Below are positions 25,727-34,006 of a stretch of 64,000 bases of DNA, piece by piece (positions within the stretch are counted from its first letter, which is position 1; every line of letters begins with the position of its first letter). Position numbers and translations under genes: made by a program. Where the stretch lies: assembly GCF_014641555.1 (NCBI RefSeq), contig NZ_BMHY01000009.1, forward strand, positions 181,477-245,476, read 5' to 3'. The notes below the pieces were generated by a model. That model worked only from the letters and a program-made list of their open reading frames with translations. It was not told where the DNA came from and did not search any database. This stretch comes from Paenibacillus radicis (ex Gao et al. 2016). Lineage in GTDB: Bacteria > Bacillota > Bacilli > Paenibacillales > Paenibacillaceae.

Positions 25727-26887
25727 TTATTTCACGAGAGCGACAATTTTTTGTGCGCCGTCTGCCATAGAGTCCGCCGCTACAATGTTCAGTCCCGATT
25801 CGTTCAACATTTTTTTGCCCAGATCTACGTTCGTGCCTTCAAGTCTTACGACAAGCGGACGATCCAGACCAAGCTCTTTCGCAGCGGCAATTACGCCTTC
25901 TGCAATGACGTCGCAACGCATGATGCCGCCGAAAATGTTAACGAAAATACCTTTTACGTTCTCATCGGACAGGATGATTTTGAAAGCTTCCGTTACTTTC
26001 TCTTTCGTTGCACCGCCCCCAACGTCGAGGAAGTTGGCAGGGTCGCCGCCATAGTATTTGATGATATCCATCGTAGCCATTGCAAGACCGGCGCCGTTAA
26101 CCATACAGCCGATGTTGCCTTCAAGCGCGATGTAGCTCAGATCATACTTGGAAGCTTCGATTTCTTTTGCATCTTCTTCTTCCAGGTCGCGAAGCGCCAC
26201 GATATCTTTGCGGCGGTACAGCGCGTTGGAATCAAAGTTCAATTTGGCGTCAAGCGCCATAACGTTGCCGTCGCCAGTTACGACGAGCGGATTGATCTCG
26301 GCAATCGAGCAATCCTTCTCAACGAATGCTGTATAGAGAGCAATCATGAATTTAACCGCTTTGTTTACCAGCTCATTAGGAATATTGATGGCATAAGCCA
26401 GCTTGCGAGCTTGGAACACTTGCAGGCCAATCGCTGGATCGATTACTTCTTTAAAAATTTTCTCCGGGGAATGTGCAGCCACTTCTTCGATTTCTGTGCC
26501 GCCTTCTTCCGAACCCATCATGACGACGCGTCCCGTCTCACGGTCCACAACTACGCCGATGTAATATTCTTTCTTGATGTCGCAGCCTTGCTCGATAAGC
26601 AAGCGCTTAACTTCTTTACCTTCTGGACCTGTTTGGTGAGTAACGAGCACTTTGCCAAGAATTTCGCTGGCGTATGTACGAACCTCATCCAAGCTTTTTG
26701 CTACTTTAACGCCGCCGGCTTTGCCGCGTCCACCTGCGTGAATTTGCGCTTTCACGACAACGACTGGTGTGCCCAGCGCTTTTGCCGCTTCTACCGCTTC
26801 GTCAACGGTGAATGCTACTTTACCTTCCGGAACAGCTACACCATACTGTTTCAGGACCTCTTTGCCTTGATACTCATGGATATTCAT
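25727..26887 (-). CDS. sucC: Succinyl-CoA synthetase beta subunit
   Basis: 386 aa. The ATP-grasp start MNIHEYQGKEVLKQYGVAVP, VVVKAQIHAGGRGKAGGVKV for nucleotide binding, EINPLVVTGDGNVMALDAKL, NGAGLAMATMDIIKYYGGDP and GIFVNIFGGIMRCDVIAEGV are all typical of SucC. First gene of the sucCD operon. A long open frame on the opposite strand is a shadow of its codon use and not a gene. Confidence 0.98.
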   Translation of the reverse strand: MNIHEYQGKEVLKQYGVAVPEGKVAFTVDEAVEAAKALGTPVVVVKAQIHAGGRGKAGGVKVAKSLDEVRTYASEILGKVLVTHQTGPEGKEVKRLLIEQGCDIKKEYYIGVVVDRETGRVVMMGSEEGGTEIEEVAAHSPEKIFKEVIDPAIGLQVFQARKLAYAINIPNELVNKAVKFMIALYTAFVEKDCSIAEINPLVVTGDGNVMALDAKLNFDSNALYRRKDIVALRDLEEEDAKEIEASKYDLSYIALEGNIGCMVNGAGLAMATMDIIKYYGGDPANFLDVGGGATKEKVTEAFKIILSDENVKGIFVNIFGGIMRCDVIAEGVIAAAKELGLDRPLVVRLEGTNVDLGKKMLNESGLNIVAADSMADGAQKIVALVK

Positions 26888-26910
26888 TGTTTGAAATCCT
26901 CCATTTCACC

Positions 26911-26974
26911 GACTGAGTTCAGTCATAGGTACACAATCCTTGACTATTGTAGCATCTTTCCTGTTAGATTTCGA
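26911..26974 (-). promoter_or_regulatory. Predicted sucC promoter and leader palindrome
   Basis: On the minus strand TCGAAA (26974-26969), 17-nt spacer, TACAAT (26951-26946). Downstream in the leader, at 26911-26924, GACTGA and TCAGTC form a 6-bp palindrome with a 2-nt centre, a possible operator. The rest of the 352-nt gap to the comM-like gene carries that gene's promoter and leader (see 27112 and 27203). Confidence 0.45.
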
Positions 26975-27111
26975 GCCTTCCGGTTTTGGTTTTTTGATAT
27001 GGATTTCATCTCGGAATGAGATTAAACGACACCGATTCGACAGTGCTATGCCTATTATTATGTACGAATCATGCTCTATCAATGCTTTTATTTTGAAGAA
27101 TCTCCATAATA

Positions 27112-27141
27112 TTGACAGTTATTTCTTTCATCCATTATGAT
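27112..27141 (+). promoter_or_regulatory. Predicted sigma-A promoter of the comM-like gene
   Basis: TTGACA (27112-27117), 18-nt spacer, TATGAT (27136-27141). The -35 box is perfect. It lies about 98 nt upstream of the ATG. Confidence 0.65.
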
Positions 27142-27202
27142 GGAAATATCAGCTGTACCACCTAATTTTATACACTGTTTTAGTCGAATCGGACGTGAGG
27201 AA

Positions 27203-27236
27203 GCACCTTCATCCATCTATTTGGAGGTGTTTTTTT
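27203..27236 (+). promoter_or_regulatory. Hairpin plus T-run covering the ribosome site of the comM-like gene
   Basis: GCACCTTC (27203-27210) can pair with GGAGGTGT (27223-27230), eight pairs including two G-T, and seven Ts follow directly. The right arm is the Shine-Dalgarno sequence. The element therefore looks both like a terminator and like a site that hides the ribosome start. Confidence 0.45.
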
Positions 27237-27239
27237 GTT

Positions 27240-28811
27240 ATGTTCAGTGTAATGCGAAGCAGCAGCGTACTTGGTGTTGAGGGGAAAAGCATACTGGTTG
27301 AAGTGGATATTGCGAGCGGTCTGCCTCAGGTCAATGTGGTGGGGCTGCCCGACCCCGCCGTAAGGGAGTCGGTGGAGCGGGTTCGTGCCGCTATCAAGAA
27401 CAGCGGATTTACTTTCCCGATGGACCGGATCACGGTCAATCTTGCTCCGGCGGATATGCGAAAGGAAGGGACGGCCTTCGATCTGGCCATCGCAGCTGGC
27501 ATCTTGACAGCTAGTGACCAAATCAGCGGAAAGCCGTTCGAGGACGCGATGCTGATTGGCGAGTTGTCGCTAAATGGACTTGTACGGCCTGTGCCGGGCG
27601 TATTGTCCATGATTGAGCAAGCCAAGCGCAGCGGCATTCGCAAGGTGCTGCTGCCTCAAGGCAATGCCAAGGAGGCCGCATGGATCGGCGGAATGGAGCT
27701 ATATGCATTGAATTCGCTGGGCGAGCTTCGCGGCGGCGATGACGGGAAGAGCTGGGATGCGCTCCGGTATATTTCGCAGCCGGGTTCTAGGGATTCCTTG
27801 GAGGGGAGCGCGCCTTCGCCTTATGCGCAGTCGGATACTTTAGGGGACTATAGCGATGTTATCGGTCAGCAGCATGCGAAGCGTGCGCTCGTCATCGCGG
27901 CGGCGGGCAGGCATAACCTGCTCTTCTCTGGCCCGCCGGGCACTGGAAAAACGATGATGATCCGGCGTCTTCCCGGTATTTTACCTCCTTTGACCGAAGC
28001 CGAGGCGCTTGAGGTTACGAAAATTTACAGCGCGGCTGGCAAGCTGTCGACCGATGCACAGGGCCTTATTCAAACCGTCCCCTTCCGTTCGCCGCATCAT
28101 ACGATTTCCGCCGGCGGACTTATCGGCGGCGGCTCCGTTCCAAAACCCGGAGAAGTGACACTGGCCCATCGCGGCGTGCTCTATCTGGACGAGCTGCCTG
28201 AATTTTCGCGACAGGTGCTGGAAGTTATGCGCCAGCCGCTAGAGGATGGCATTGTGACGATTGCGAGGTCGAAAGCTGTATTTCATTTTCCTGCACGGCT
28301 CATGCTTGCCGTATCATACAATCCTTGTCCATGCGGCTATTACGGACATGAGACGACAGAGAAACAATGCACCTGCAGCGACGCAGTCATCTCCCGATAT
28401 AGAGCTAAGTTGTCCGGTCCGTTGCTCGACCGGATTGATCTCCAGCTTGAGGTTCCTAGACCGATGGAGCAGCGGGAGACTGGTGCTTCTTACAACGAAG
28501 GCGCTGAGATGAATTCCGCGCATATGCGCAAGCTTGTCTTGGCCGCCAGAGAGCGGCAGTCTAGCCGCCTTGCCTTACTTGGACTCCGTGCTGATTCCCG
28601 TTTATCCGGCGCTTCACTCCGCCGCTCCATCAAGCTGCTGCCGGAGGCTCTCGCCATGCTCGAAAATGCGCTGGAAGCGCTAGGCATCAGCATGCGCGCT
28701 TATGACCGCATCCTGCGGCTATCGCGCACGATTGCCGATGTGGAAGGAAGCGATGCTGTCGAGGCAGAGCATGTGGCCGAAGCGATCCAATATCGGCGGC
28801 TGAATGGTTGA
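27240..28811 (+). CDS. comM: ComM/YifB family AAA+ ATPase (Mg-chelatase-like)
   Basis: 523 aa from the ATG at 27240 (MFSVMRSSSVLGVEGKSILV); upstream in-frame codons run through the ribosome site. The N-terminal Lon-type domain (GLPQVNVVGLPDPAVRESVE, EGTAFDLAIAAGILTASDQI) is followed by an Mg-chelatase AAA+ domain with Walker A LLFSGPPGTGKTMMIRRLPG and Walker B HRGVLYLDELPEFSRQVLEV, and a Cys-rich stretch CPCGYYG..KQCTCSD. In Gram-negative species ComM is a branch-migration helicase of transformation; no such role is shown in Firmicutes. It is the only plus-strand gene in the left third. It is convergent with the kinase gene. Confidence 0.92.
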   Translation: MFSVMRSSSVLGVEGKSILVEVDIASGLPQVNVVGLPDPAVRESVERVRAAIKNSGFTFPMDRITVNLAPADMRKEGTAFDLAIAAGILTASDQISGKPFEDAMLIGELSLNGLVRPVPGVLSMIEQAKRSGIRKVLLPQGNAKEAAWIGGMELYALNSLGELRGGDDGKSWDALRYISQPGSRDSLEGSAPSPYAQSDTLGDYSDVIGQQHAKRALVIAAAGRHNLLFSGPPGTGKTMMIRRLPGILPPLTEAEALEVTKIYSAAGKLSTDAQGLIQTVPFRSPHHTISAGGLIGGGSVPKPGEVTLAHRGVLYLDELPEFSRQVLEVMRQPLEDGIVTIARSKAVFHFPARLMLAVSYNPCPCGYYGHETTEKQCTCSDAVISRYRAKLSGPLLDRIDLQLEVPRPMEQRETGASYNEGAEMNSAHMRKLVLAARERQSSRLALLGLRADSRLSGASLRRSIKLLPEALAMLENALEALGISMRAYDRILRLSRTIADVEGSDAVEAEHVAEAIQYRRLNG

Positions 28812-28812
28812 G

Positions 28813-29092
28813 CGCCATAAAACCTTCGCAGGGTCTTATCCCGGCGAATCGGCCAGCATTCTATGGCGTTTTCGCACGTTTCGTTAAGGATAAGACCCTC
28901 CCGGGGTCTTATCTCTCTCCCAACGCTTCATTTTCAATGCCTTAAGACCCTCGCAGGGTCTTATTCCAGCGAATCGGCCAGCATTCTATGGCGTTTTGGC
29001 ACATTTCGTTAAGGATAAGACCCTCACGGGGTCTTATCTCACTCCCAACGCTTCATTTCCAATGCCTTAAGAACCTCGCAGGGTCTTATCCC
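28813..29092. repeat. 125-bp tandem repeat built of alternating palindromes
   Basis: A 125-bp unit starting CGCAGGGTCTTAT occurs at 28827 and 28952, and its first 17 bp again at 29077. Each unit has two palindromes with the same AAGACCC core: AAGACCCTCGCAGGGTCTT (around 28943-28963; degenerate copies near 28819 and 29068) and GATAAGACCC/GGGTCTTATC (28889-28913 and 29014-29038). The few differences between copies fall in loops and spacers. This repeat fills most of the 357-nt gap between the convergent comM-like and kinase genes. It may act as bidirectional termination or as a REP/BIME-like element. Confidence 0.85.
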
Positions 29093-29168
29093 TGCAACAC
29101 ACGGTGTCGTTGCATAACGGCGGTTAGAACACATTCATCTACTCCTGAATAATGTTTTCGCCCATATG

Positions 29169-30608
29169 TTATTTTTTCGTTAACGAAATCACGAAGAGGG
29201 TCGAGTCTTCCTGCGAATCCTCCAAATACAAGGAACCGCCCATTTTTTCAGCCAATTTCTTCGCAATGGAAAGCCCTAGACCCAGACCGCCTTCGTTTTC
29301 ATTGCTCCTGGACTCATCCCCCCTGACGAAGGGGTCGAAGAGTTTTAACTTCAAATGTTCTGGGATACCAATGCCTGAATCCCCAATTTCAATTCGAACG
29401 TCAACGGCCTCTTCTTTGATCGCAACACGCAGTTTCGTACCTGGAGGATTATATTTCAAAGCGTTAGCCAGAAGGTTCGTTATGATCCGATTTAAAGCCT
29501 CGGCATTGAATACAGCGACCATACTCCTATCCGGAATTTCCATCGCCAGCTCGAAATTTTTCCGTTCGATATCGCCGTACATTTCCGCAACGGACTCCCG
29601 CAGGAAATCACCCACATCGCTCTTCTCCAGCTTCAAGGGATGATCCGGAGAATCAAGCTTCAACAGCTCCAGCATGCTTTCGATCAAAGCCGTCACTTGG
29701 TTCGACTTATTATAAATATAGTTCAAATACCGGTTTTGCCTGTCGCTATCCTCTACTTTCCCTTCCATAAGGGCCTGAGAAAACCCTTGGATGCTCGTAA
29801 TCGGCGTCTTCAGATCATGTGATAAATCGACGATGAGCCGTTCCTTACTCTCCTCCAGGAGACGTTTTTCTTTAGCAGTGCTTTCGATGACACTTGCCAT
29901 ATAATTGAAGGTATCGCTGATCTGTTTAAACTCCTTCTCCGCATGGACGTCAATTCGAGTACTGTAATCGCCATGCGTCATGCGCTTCAACCCGGCAGCA
30001 ACAGTATCCAGCGGTTTCTTTATCCGCCTGGCTACCCAGTAGCTGTACAGGAAAATAAAAAACAAGACGGCAGCAATAGAGCCATAAAAAAATATTTTCA
30101 CCCGATTGAACGGAAAAGGCTGCTCTTCATCGATAACCAAAGGCTCAGCTGCCATATTTTTCTGAATCGAAATCTGCTCACGGGGAATTTTCATCACCAA
30201 ATAATGCGGAGGGCTATAGCTCTCAATTGCCGCGATCGAGTAATAATAGGTTTGTTTTTCTCCGTTTTCCAGCAAGGCGAACAGCTCATCCTGTGTATAA
30301 CCGATTTTTTCGTTGCCCTTCTTCCCCTTCGAGCCGATAACATGAAACTTATCATCCAATTCCTCCAGCCATCCGCCGTGCTTCTCCAGCCACTGAATGC
30401 TGTAGGCGCTTCGTTTGTCAGACTTCAGAAAAGAGGCGGCGCTCGCGTTCATAGACTCGGAAGTGTGCGCATTCTGAAAAGCATAAATGATACCGGCAAT
30501 AAAGCAAACAATAATAATAACCATCAGAAAAATATTAAAAAAGAAAAAGTCGAAAATGAGAGATGTATGCAGCCGCCATCTTCTTCTAATGCTGAACAGG
30601 CGCTTCAA
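29169..30608 (-). CDS. Sensor histidine kinase, HAMP-containing
   Basis: 479 aa from a TTG at 30608 that overlaps the response regulator end by 23 nt. Two membrane helices (about residues 18-42 and 172-192) enclose an external domain of about 130 residues with many Tyr and Lys. Then come HAMP (RRIKKPLDTVAAGLKRMTHG), the phospho-acceptor helix LIVDLSHDLKTPITSIQGFS, N box ITNLLANALKYNPPG, G1 IEIGDSGIGIPEHL and G2 GGLGLGLSIAKKLAEKMGG. It presumably senses an envelope signal and phosphorylates the regulator next to it, which would control the ABC/RDD genes upstream. The ligand is unknown. Confidence 0.93.
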   Translation of the reverse strand: MKRLFSIRRRWRLHTSLIFDFFFFNIFLMVIIIVCFIAGIIYAFQNAHTSESMNASAASFLKSDKRSAYSIQWLEKHGGWLEELDDKFHVIGSKGKKGNEKIGYTQDELFALLENGEKQTYYYSIAAIESYSPPHYLVMKIPREQISIQKNMAAEPLVIDEEQPFPFNRVKIFFYGSIAAVLFFIFLYSYWVARRIKKPLDTVAAGLKRMTHGDYSTRIDVHAEKEFKQISDTFNYMASVIESTAKEKRLLEESKERLIVDLSHDLKTPITSIQGFSQALMEGKVEDSDRQNRYLNYIYNKSNQVTALIESMLELLKLDSPDHPLKLEKSDVGDFLRESVAEMYGDIERKNFELAMEIPDRSMVAVFNAEALNRIITNLLANALKYNPPGTKLRVAIKEEAVDVRIEIGDSGIGIPEHLKLKLFDPFVRGDESRSNENEGGLGLGLSIAKKLAEKMGGSLYLEDSQEDSTLFVISLTKK

Positions 30609-31299
30609 ATTTATATCCCAGCCCTCTGATTGTTTTAATATAGGAAGGGTTTTTCGGATGAGGCTCGATTTTCTCCCGCAGGTTGCTCAAATGAACCATT
30701 ATCGTATTATCGTCATAGGCAAATGCATCATCCCACACGGCCTCATAGATCTTTTTCCGCGTCAGAACACGGCCCGAATTGCCCATTAGCAGCGCCAAAA
30801 TTTTATATTCCGTAGACGTCAGAAGTACGGGCTGACCTGCAAGATAAAGCGTGCAGCTTTTCGTATCCAGCACAAGCTCGCCCGCTTCCAGCCGCTCCTC
30901 CTCTGCTTCCTTTTTGCTAGCTGCAACGGTATCAAATTGATGCACCCTGCGAAGCAAAGCCTGTACCCTCGCAACGACTTCCAGCGGATTGAACGGCTTG
31001 GTCATATAATCATCCGCCCCCATGCTAAGCCCCAATATTTTATCACTTTCCTGGCTCCTAGCAGATAAGAATAAGACGGGAAAGTAATGCGAATGACGAA
31101 TCGTCTTTACCCATTGAAAGCCATCGATGCCTGGCAGCATCACGTCAACGACAGCCAGATCATAGCTGTAGTTTTCTATCATATCCAACGCAATCCGAGC
31201 ATCCGCAGCTTCGTGGACGTCATATTCCGGTTCCAAGTAAATCTTTAAAAGCTCAATAATTTCATGGTCATCTTCTATTAACAAAATCGAATACGTCAT
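30586..31299 (-). CDS. OmpR-family response regulator
   Basis: 237 aa from the ATG at 31299 (MTYSILLIEDDHEIIELLKI), 7 nt behind AGGAG; an ATG two codons earlier is too close to it. Receiver domain: acidic pair EDD, phospho-Asp in YDLAVVDVMLPGIDG, Thr/Ser in VLFLSARS, Lys in DDYMTKPFNP. The C-terminal winged helix has LTSTEYKILALLMGNSGRVL and the recognition region NTIMVHLSNLREKIE, then IKTIRGLGYKFE. It probably binds the 11-bp-spaced CTTTAGA repeats at 33477-33516 and so controls its own cassette. Confidence 0.94.
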   Translation of the reverse strand: MTYSILLIEDDHEIIELLKIYLEPEYDVHEAADARIALDMIENYSYDLAVVDVMLPGIDGFQWVKTIRHSHYFPVLFLSARSQESDKILGLSMGADDYMTKPFNPLEVVARVQALLRRVHQFDTVAASKKEAEEERLEAGELVLDTKSCTLYLAGQPVLLTSTEYKILALLMGNSGRVLTRKKIYEAVWDDAFAYDDNTIMVHLSNLREKIEPHPKNPSYIKTIRGLGYKFEAPVQH

Positions 31300-31318
31300 T
31301 TCCATGCTCCTCTCCGCC

Positions 31319-32080
31319 CTATTTTACCTCTTTACGATAAAAAACATAACAGGCGAGAACGAGAAACGCAGCTAAATAAACAGCATTAATCAACAAGGAT
31401 CCAAACAGATTGATATCCGGATAAGGGGAGGCTCCTGTGCCGCCGATGTGCGGATCGGAATCAAAATGCCTCAAATTCAAATGATTGAGTACAATGAATT
31501 TGGACCATTCGTACTTTGCGATCATTGCGCTTATACCGCCGCCAACTAAATGGAGAATGATTGACAATGATAAGGCAAGCGGGACGCTCGCAACAGCCGT
31601 ACCTATTAGTAAGGCCAGTGTAAAATAAAACAAATCGCTCGGTACAGCATACAAAAATGATTTGAAGACCGTCAGTAATGTATAGTCGTCGCTATTTTCA
31701 AATAATACGAGGCCAGTTATGATGCTTGCCAGACAGGAGAACAGCAGAATCCCGGTCATTACAGTTACACCGGTCGCGTACTTGGATAATAATATGACGG
31801 AACGGCTTGGCGGGCGGATGAGCAATTGCTTGATCGTCCCTTCCTTGAATTCCTCCGCAATCGTCTGCGCGCCATAAATAATCATAAACAACAGGATCGG
31901 ATAATTCAGCACCGGCTGCAGTTTTGCAGCAAAGCCATATGCGGTCAGACCGTGCATCGTTTGTTTCATAATGAGGCCTGCAGCTACTGTAATCGCCAGT
32001 AAGAACCCAATGAAGATATAGTTTTTCCGCCTGACATGCAGCTTTAATAATTCATTAGAAATCAATCGCATAAACCTCAT
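31319..32080 (-). CDS. ABC-2 type transporter permease
   Basis: 253 aa with six predicted membrane helices (about residues 22-40, 52-75, 100-130, 140-165, 168-190 and 222-245). The N-terminal LISNELLKLHVRRKNYIFI and the EEFKEGTIKQLLIRPPSR stretch are typical of bacitracin/lantibiotic-type exporter permeases (BcrB/LanEFG-like ABC-2 proteins). It overlaps the ATPase gene by 4 nt (ATGA) and pairs with it. The transported compound cannot be told from the sequence. Confidence 0.87.
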   Translation of the reverse strand: MRFMRLISNELLKLHVRRKNYIFIGFLLAITVAAGLIMKQTMHGLTAYGFAAKLQPVLNYPILLFMIIYGAQTIAEEFKEGTIKQLLIRPPSRSVILLSKYATGVTVMTGILLFSCLASIITGLVLFENSDDYTLLTVFKSFLYAVPSDLFYFTLALLIGTAVASVPLALSLSIILHLVGGGISAMIAKYEWSKFIVLNHLNLRHFDSDPHIGGTGASPYPDINLFGSLLINAVYLAAFLVLACYVFYRKEVK

Positions 32081-32994
32081 GATCTCACCCCCTGTGTCAA
32101 TTGCAGGAATAGATCCTCAAGCTTTGCCGTTCTTATTTTCACTTGTACGATGCCGATGCCATGCTGGACCAAATCCGACACTAAGCCCGGAAGGTCTTCT
32201 CTCTTTGCTCTTATAGAAATGACATTGCCACCGTCGCTCTCTCCGTTAAAGCGTGGCTTAAGCAGTAATGACGCCCTTTCAGGATCAGTAACTTCAATAT
32301 CTACGGTCACCTTTCCATCCTCATCCATTTCCTTCAAAGAACGCTCAGCGACAAGCTGTCCTTTCTGAATAATGATGACCCGGTCGCATAAAAGCTCAAT
32401 CTCGGCAATCAAATGGCTGGAGACGACAACCGCCATCCCTTCTGTTTTGGCCAACTGCTGCAAATATTGCCGGAGTTGGCGAATGCCTGCCGGATCTAAT
32501 CCGTTTGTCGGCTCGTCAAGAATTAGTATCGATGGGCGGTGAAGAATCGCTTGTGCAACCCCCAAACGCTGACGCATGCCTAGCGAGTAGGTTTTGACTT
32601 TTCGGTCGATCGCTTCATCCAGTTGAACAAGGCGGATAACCTCTTCCATTCTCTTCTTCGAGACCGGTTTGCTGCTCATATTCGCATAATGCTTCAAATT
32701 TTGACGGCCGCTCATCTCCTTGTACAATTCGGGGTTTTCCACGATGGCTCCAATCTGCTCTAGCGCTTTGCCTCTAGCTGATCGAATGCTGCTGCCGCCG
32801 ATTCGGATATCACCCTTGCCGATAGATATAAGCCCGACCATCATGCGGATCGTTGTCGTTTTGCCCGCTCCATTGGGGCCAAGAAAGCCGTAAATTTCAC
32901 CTGCTTGCACGGTAAAGGACAGATCTTTTACAATGGTTTTTCCTGCAATTGATTTCGTAACATTTCGGACCTCTATGGCTGCTGTCTGTGACAT
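32077..32994 (-). CDS. ABC transporter ATP-binding protein (BcrA/LanF-like)
   Basis: 305 aa from the ATG at 32994 (MSQTAAIEVRNVTKSI), 8 nt behind GGAGGA. Walker A is GFLGPNGAGKTTTIRMMVGL, signature YSLGMRQRLGVAQAIL, Walker B SILILDEPTNGLDPAG, and the H loop VVVSSHLIAEIE. A C-terminal domain of about 90 residues follows, as in drug and peptide-antibiotic exporters. Together with the permease it would form a transporter driven by this ATPase. The RDD gene overlaps the sequence just upstream of this start. Confidence 0.95.
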   Translation of the reverse strand: MSQTAAIEVRNVTKSIAGKTIVKDLSFTVQAGEIYGFLGPNGAGKTTTIRMMVGLISIGKGDIRIGGSSIRSARGKALEQIGAIVENPELYKEMSGRQNLKHYANMSSKPVSKKRMEEVIRLVQLDEAIDRKVKTYSLGMRQRLGVAQAILHRPSILILDEPTNGLDPAGIRQLRQYLQQLAKTEGMAVVVSSHLIAEIELLCDRVIIIQKGQLVAERSLKEMDEDGKVTVDIEVTDPERASLLLKPRFNGESDGGNVISIRAKREDLPGLVSDLVQHGIGIVQVKIRTAKLEDLFLQLTQGVRS

Positions 32995-33008
32995 AGCTTC
33001 TGTCCTCC

Positions 33009-33401
33009 TCATCTGTTTCTAATGACATAGGTTTGAGCGATATGGTCATGCAAAGCCCGCTTGCGTCCGTCAAATCCGGCTAAAATAAAGCCAACGCACA
33101 AAATGACAGCTGACAGCCATTTCCCCGCTGTTTCACGCAAAAGTGCATTCCAAAACGTAACCCTGCGGCCATCCTGACCGATCACTTCAATTCCCATCAT
33201 CCATTTGCCTATCGTTCTTCCTGTTAACAACGTCATAACGAATAGATAAGCCGTCATCAGCCAAGGAATCGTTTGCCCCTCCCATTTTCCCAGCGAGGTT
33301 ATAAGCTGCGACACACCGTATATGATGACGGAATCTATCACAAACGCTGTGCCCCGAATCCAAAACCCGGCATATTGCCTATACTCATTTTCCTGTTCCA
33401 C
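33009..33401 (-). CDS. RDD family membrane protein
   Basis: 130 aa from a GTG at 33401 (MEQENEYRQYAGFWIRG), 10 nt behind GAGGGG. Three membrane helices; the RDD motif region is AGFWIRGTAFVIDSVIIYG, with the second family feature LTGRTIGKWMMGIEVIGQDG. RDD proteins are poorly understood; some act in ion or drug resistance. It is the first gene of the cassette, closest to the promoter, with its stop 15 nt before the ATPase start. Confidence 0.88.
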   Translation of the reverse strand: MEQENEYRQYAGFWIRGTAFVIDSVIIYGVSQLITSLGKWEGQTIPWLMTAYLFVMTLLTGRTIGKWMMGIEVIGQDGRRVTFWNALLRETAGKWLSAVILCVGFILAGFDGRKRALHDHIAQTYVIRNR

Positions 33402-33460
33402 TACGACCAATCCCCTCTCTAATTTCGTGCGGTACTTGTTGATCCGCCGCTTCTGTTACG

Positions 33461-33516
33461 AGTATAGCAACCGCCTTCTAAAGTACCCCTTAATGAAATC
33501 TAAAGATTGTCTAAAG
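33461..33516 (-). promoter_or_regulatory. Promoter and response-regulator type direct repeats for the RDD/ABC/two-component cassette
   Basis: On the minus strand CTTTAGA occurs at 33516-33510, 33505-33499 and 33483-33477, spaced 11 and 22 bp, i.e. one and two helical turns. TATACT (33466-33461) lies 10 nt after the last copy. No good -35 box exists at the right distance (GGGGTA), which is what an activator-dependent promoter would show. The spacing suits an OmpR-family regulator, very likely the one in this cassette. Confidence 0.6.
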
Positions 33517-33530
33517 AATGCAGAGAACGG

Positions 33531-33560
33531 CAAAAAAGGCTCCGCGCAGCCGCGAAGCCT
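33531..33560 (-). terminator. Intrinsic terminator after yraN
   Basis: Ten-bp GC-rich stem (33537-33546 with 33551-33560, loop CAGC, one G-T pair); on the minus strand six Ts follow. It separates the yraN end from the cassette promoter. Confidence 0.9.
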
Positions 33561-33604
33561 TCATACAATAGAGTTTCATTCGTTCGTTTATTCTGCTTTC
33601 CCGC

Positions 33605-34006
33605 TTAGAACGCCGCTTCGATGTGCTTAAGCTCCAGAACCGCATTATCGCGGCCAAGCGTCACAGCAATTACATCGAACCGGACGGACTGATCGGTTAT
33701 GATATGCTGACGCATGTAAAATTGCGCAAGTACAGCCAGCTTCTGCTGTTTCCGCCGGTCTACCGATTCCGCTGCCGTTCCAAAACGGCCTCCTGCCCGG
33801 CGAGTGCGCACTTCTACTATGATGAGCAAGCCATCCCGGCTGGCGATCAGGTCGAGCTCCCCTATCCGGCACCGCCAGTTGCGCTCTATAACGGCAAAGC
33901 CGGTTTCCGATAAATATCGGAAAGCCGCTGCTTCGCCTATTTCCCCAGTAAGCTTCCGGCCGTCAGCCTTCTGACCCGCCGCGTTCTTATCCGTTCCATT
34001 GCTCAT
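33605..34006 (-). CDS. yraN: YraN/UPF0102 family nuclease-like protein
   Basis: 133 aa from the ATG at 34006 (MSNGTDKNAAGQKADG), with AGGAG upstream; it starts inside the end of ylqH. The motifs GEIGEAAAFRYLSETGFAVI, RCRIGELDLIASRDGLLIIV and VEVRTRR show the restriction-endonuclease-like core (E..GE.DL..... .VEVK-type). The second acidic residue and the E-V-R pattern are intact, so a catalytic site is possible. Function is unproven; family members are thought to act on Holliday junction-like or damaged DNA. Confidence 0.9.
   Translation of the reverse strand: MSNGTDKNAAGQKADGRKLTGEIGEAAAFRYLSETGFAVIERNWRCRIGELDLIASRDGLLIIVEVRTRRAGGRFGTAAESVDRRKQQKLAVLAQFYMRQHIITDQSVRFDVIAVTLGRDNAVLELKHIEAAF

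Noticed and set aside
25706..27019. A 437-codon open frame on the plus strand opposite sucC
   Set aside because: It lies wholly over clear sucC sequence, is rich in Phe, Cys, His and Asn, has no ribosome site and resembles no family; it arises from the codon use of sucC.
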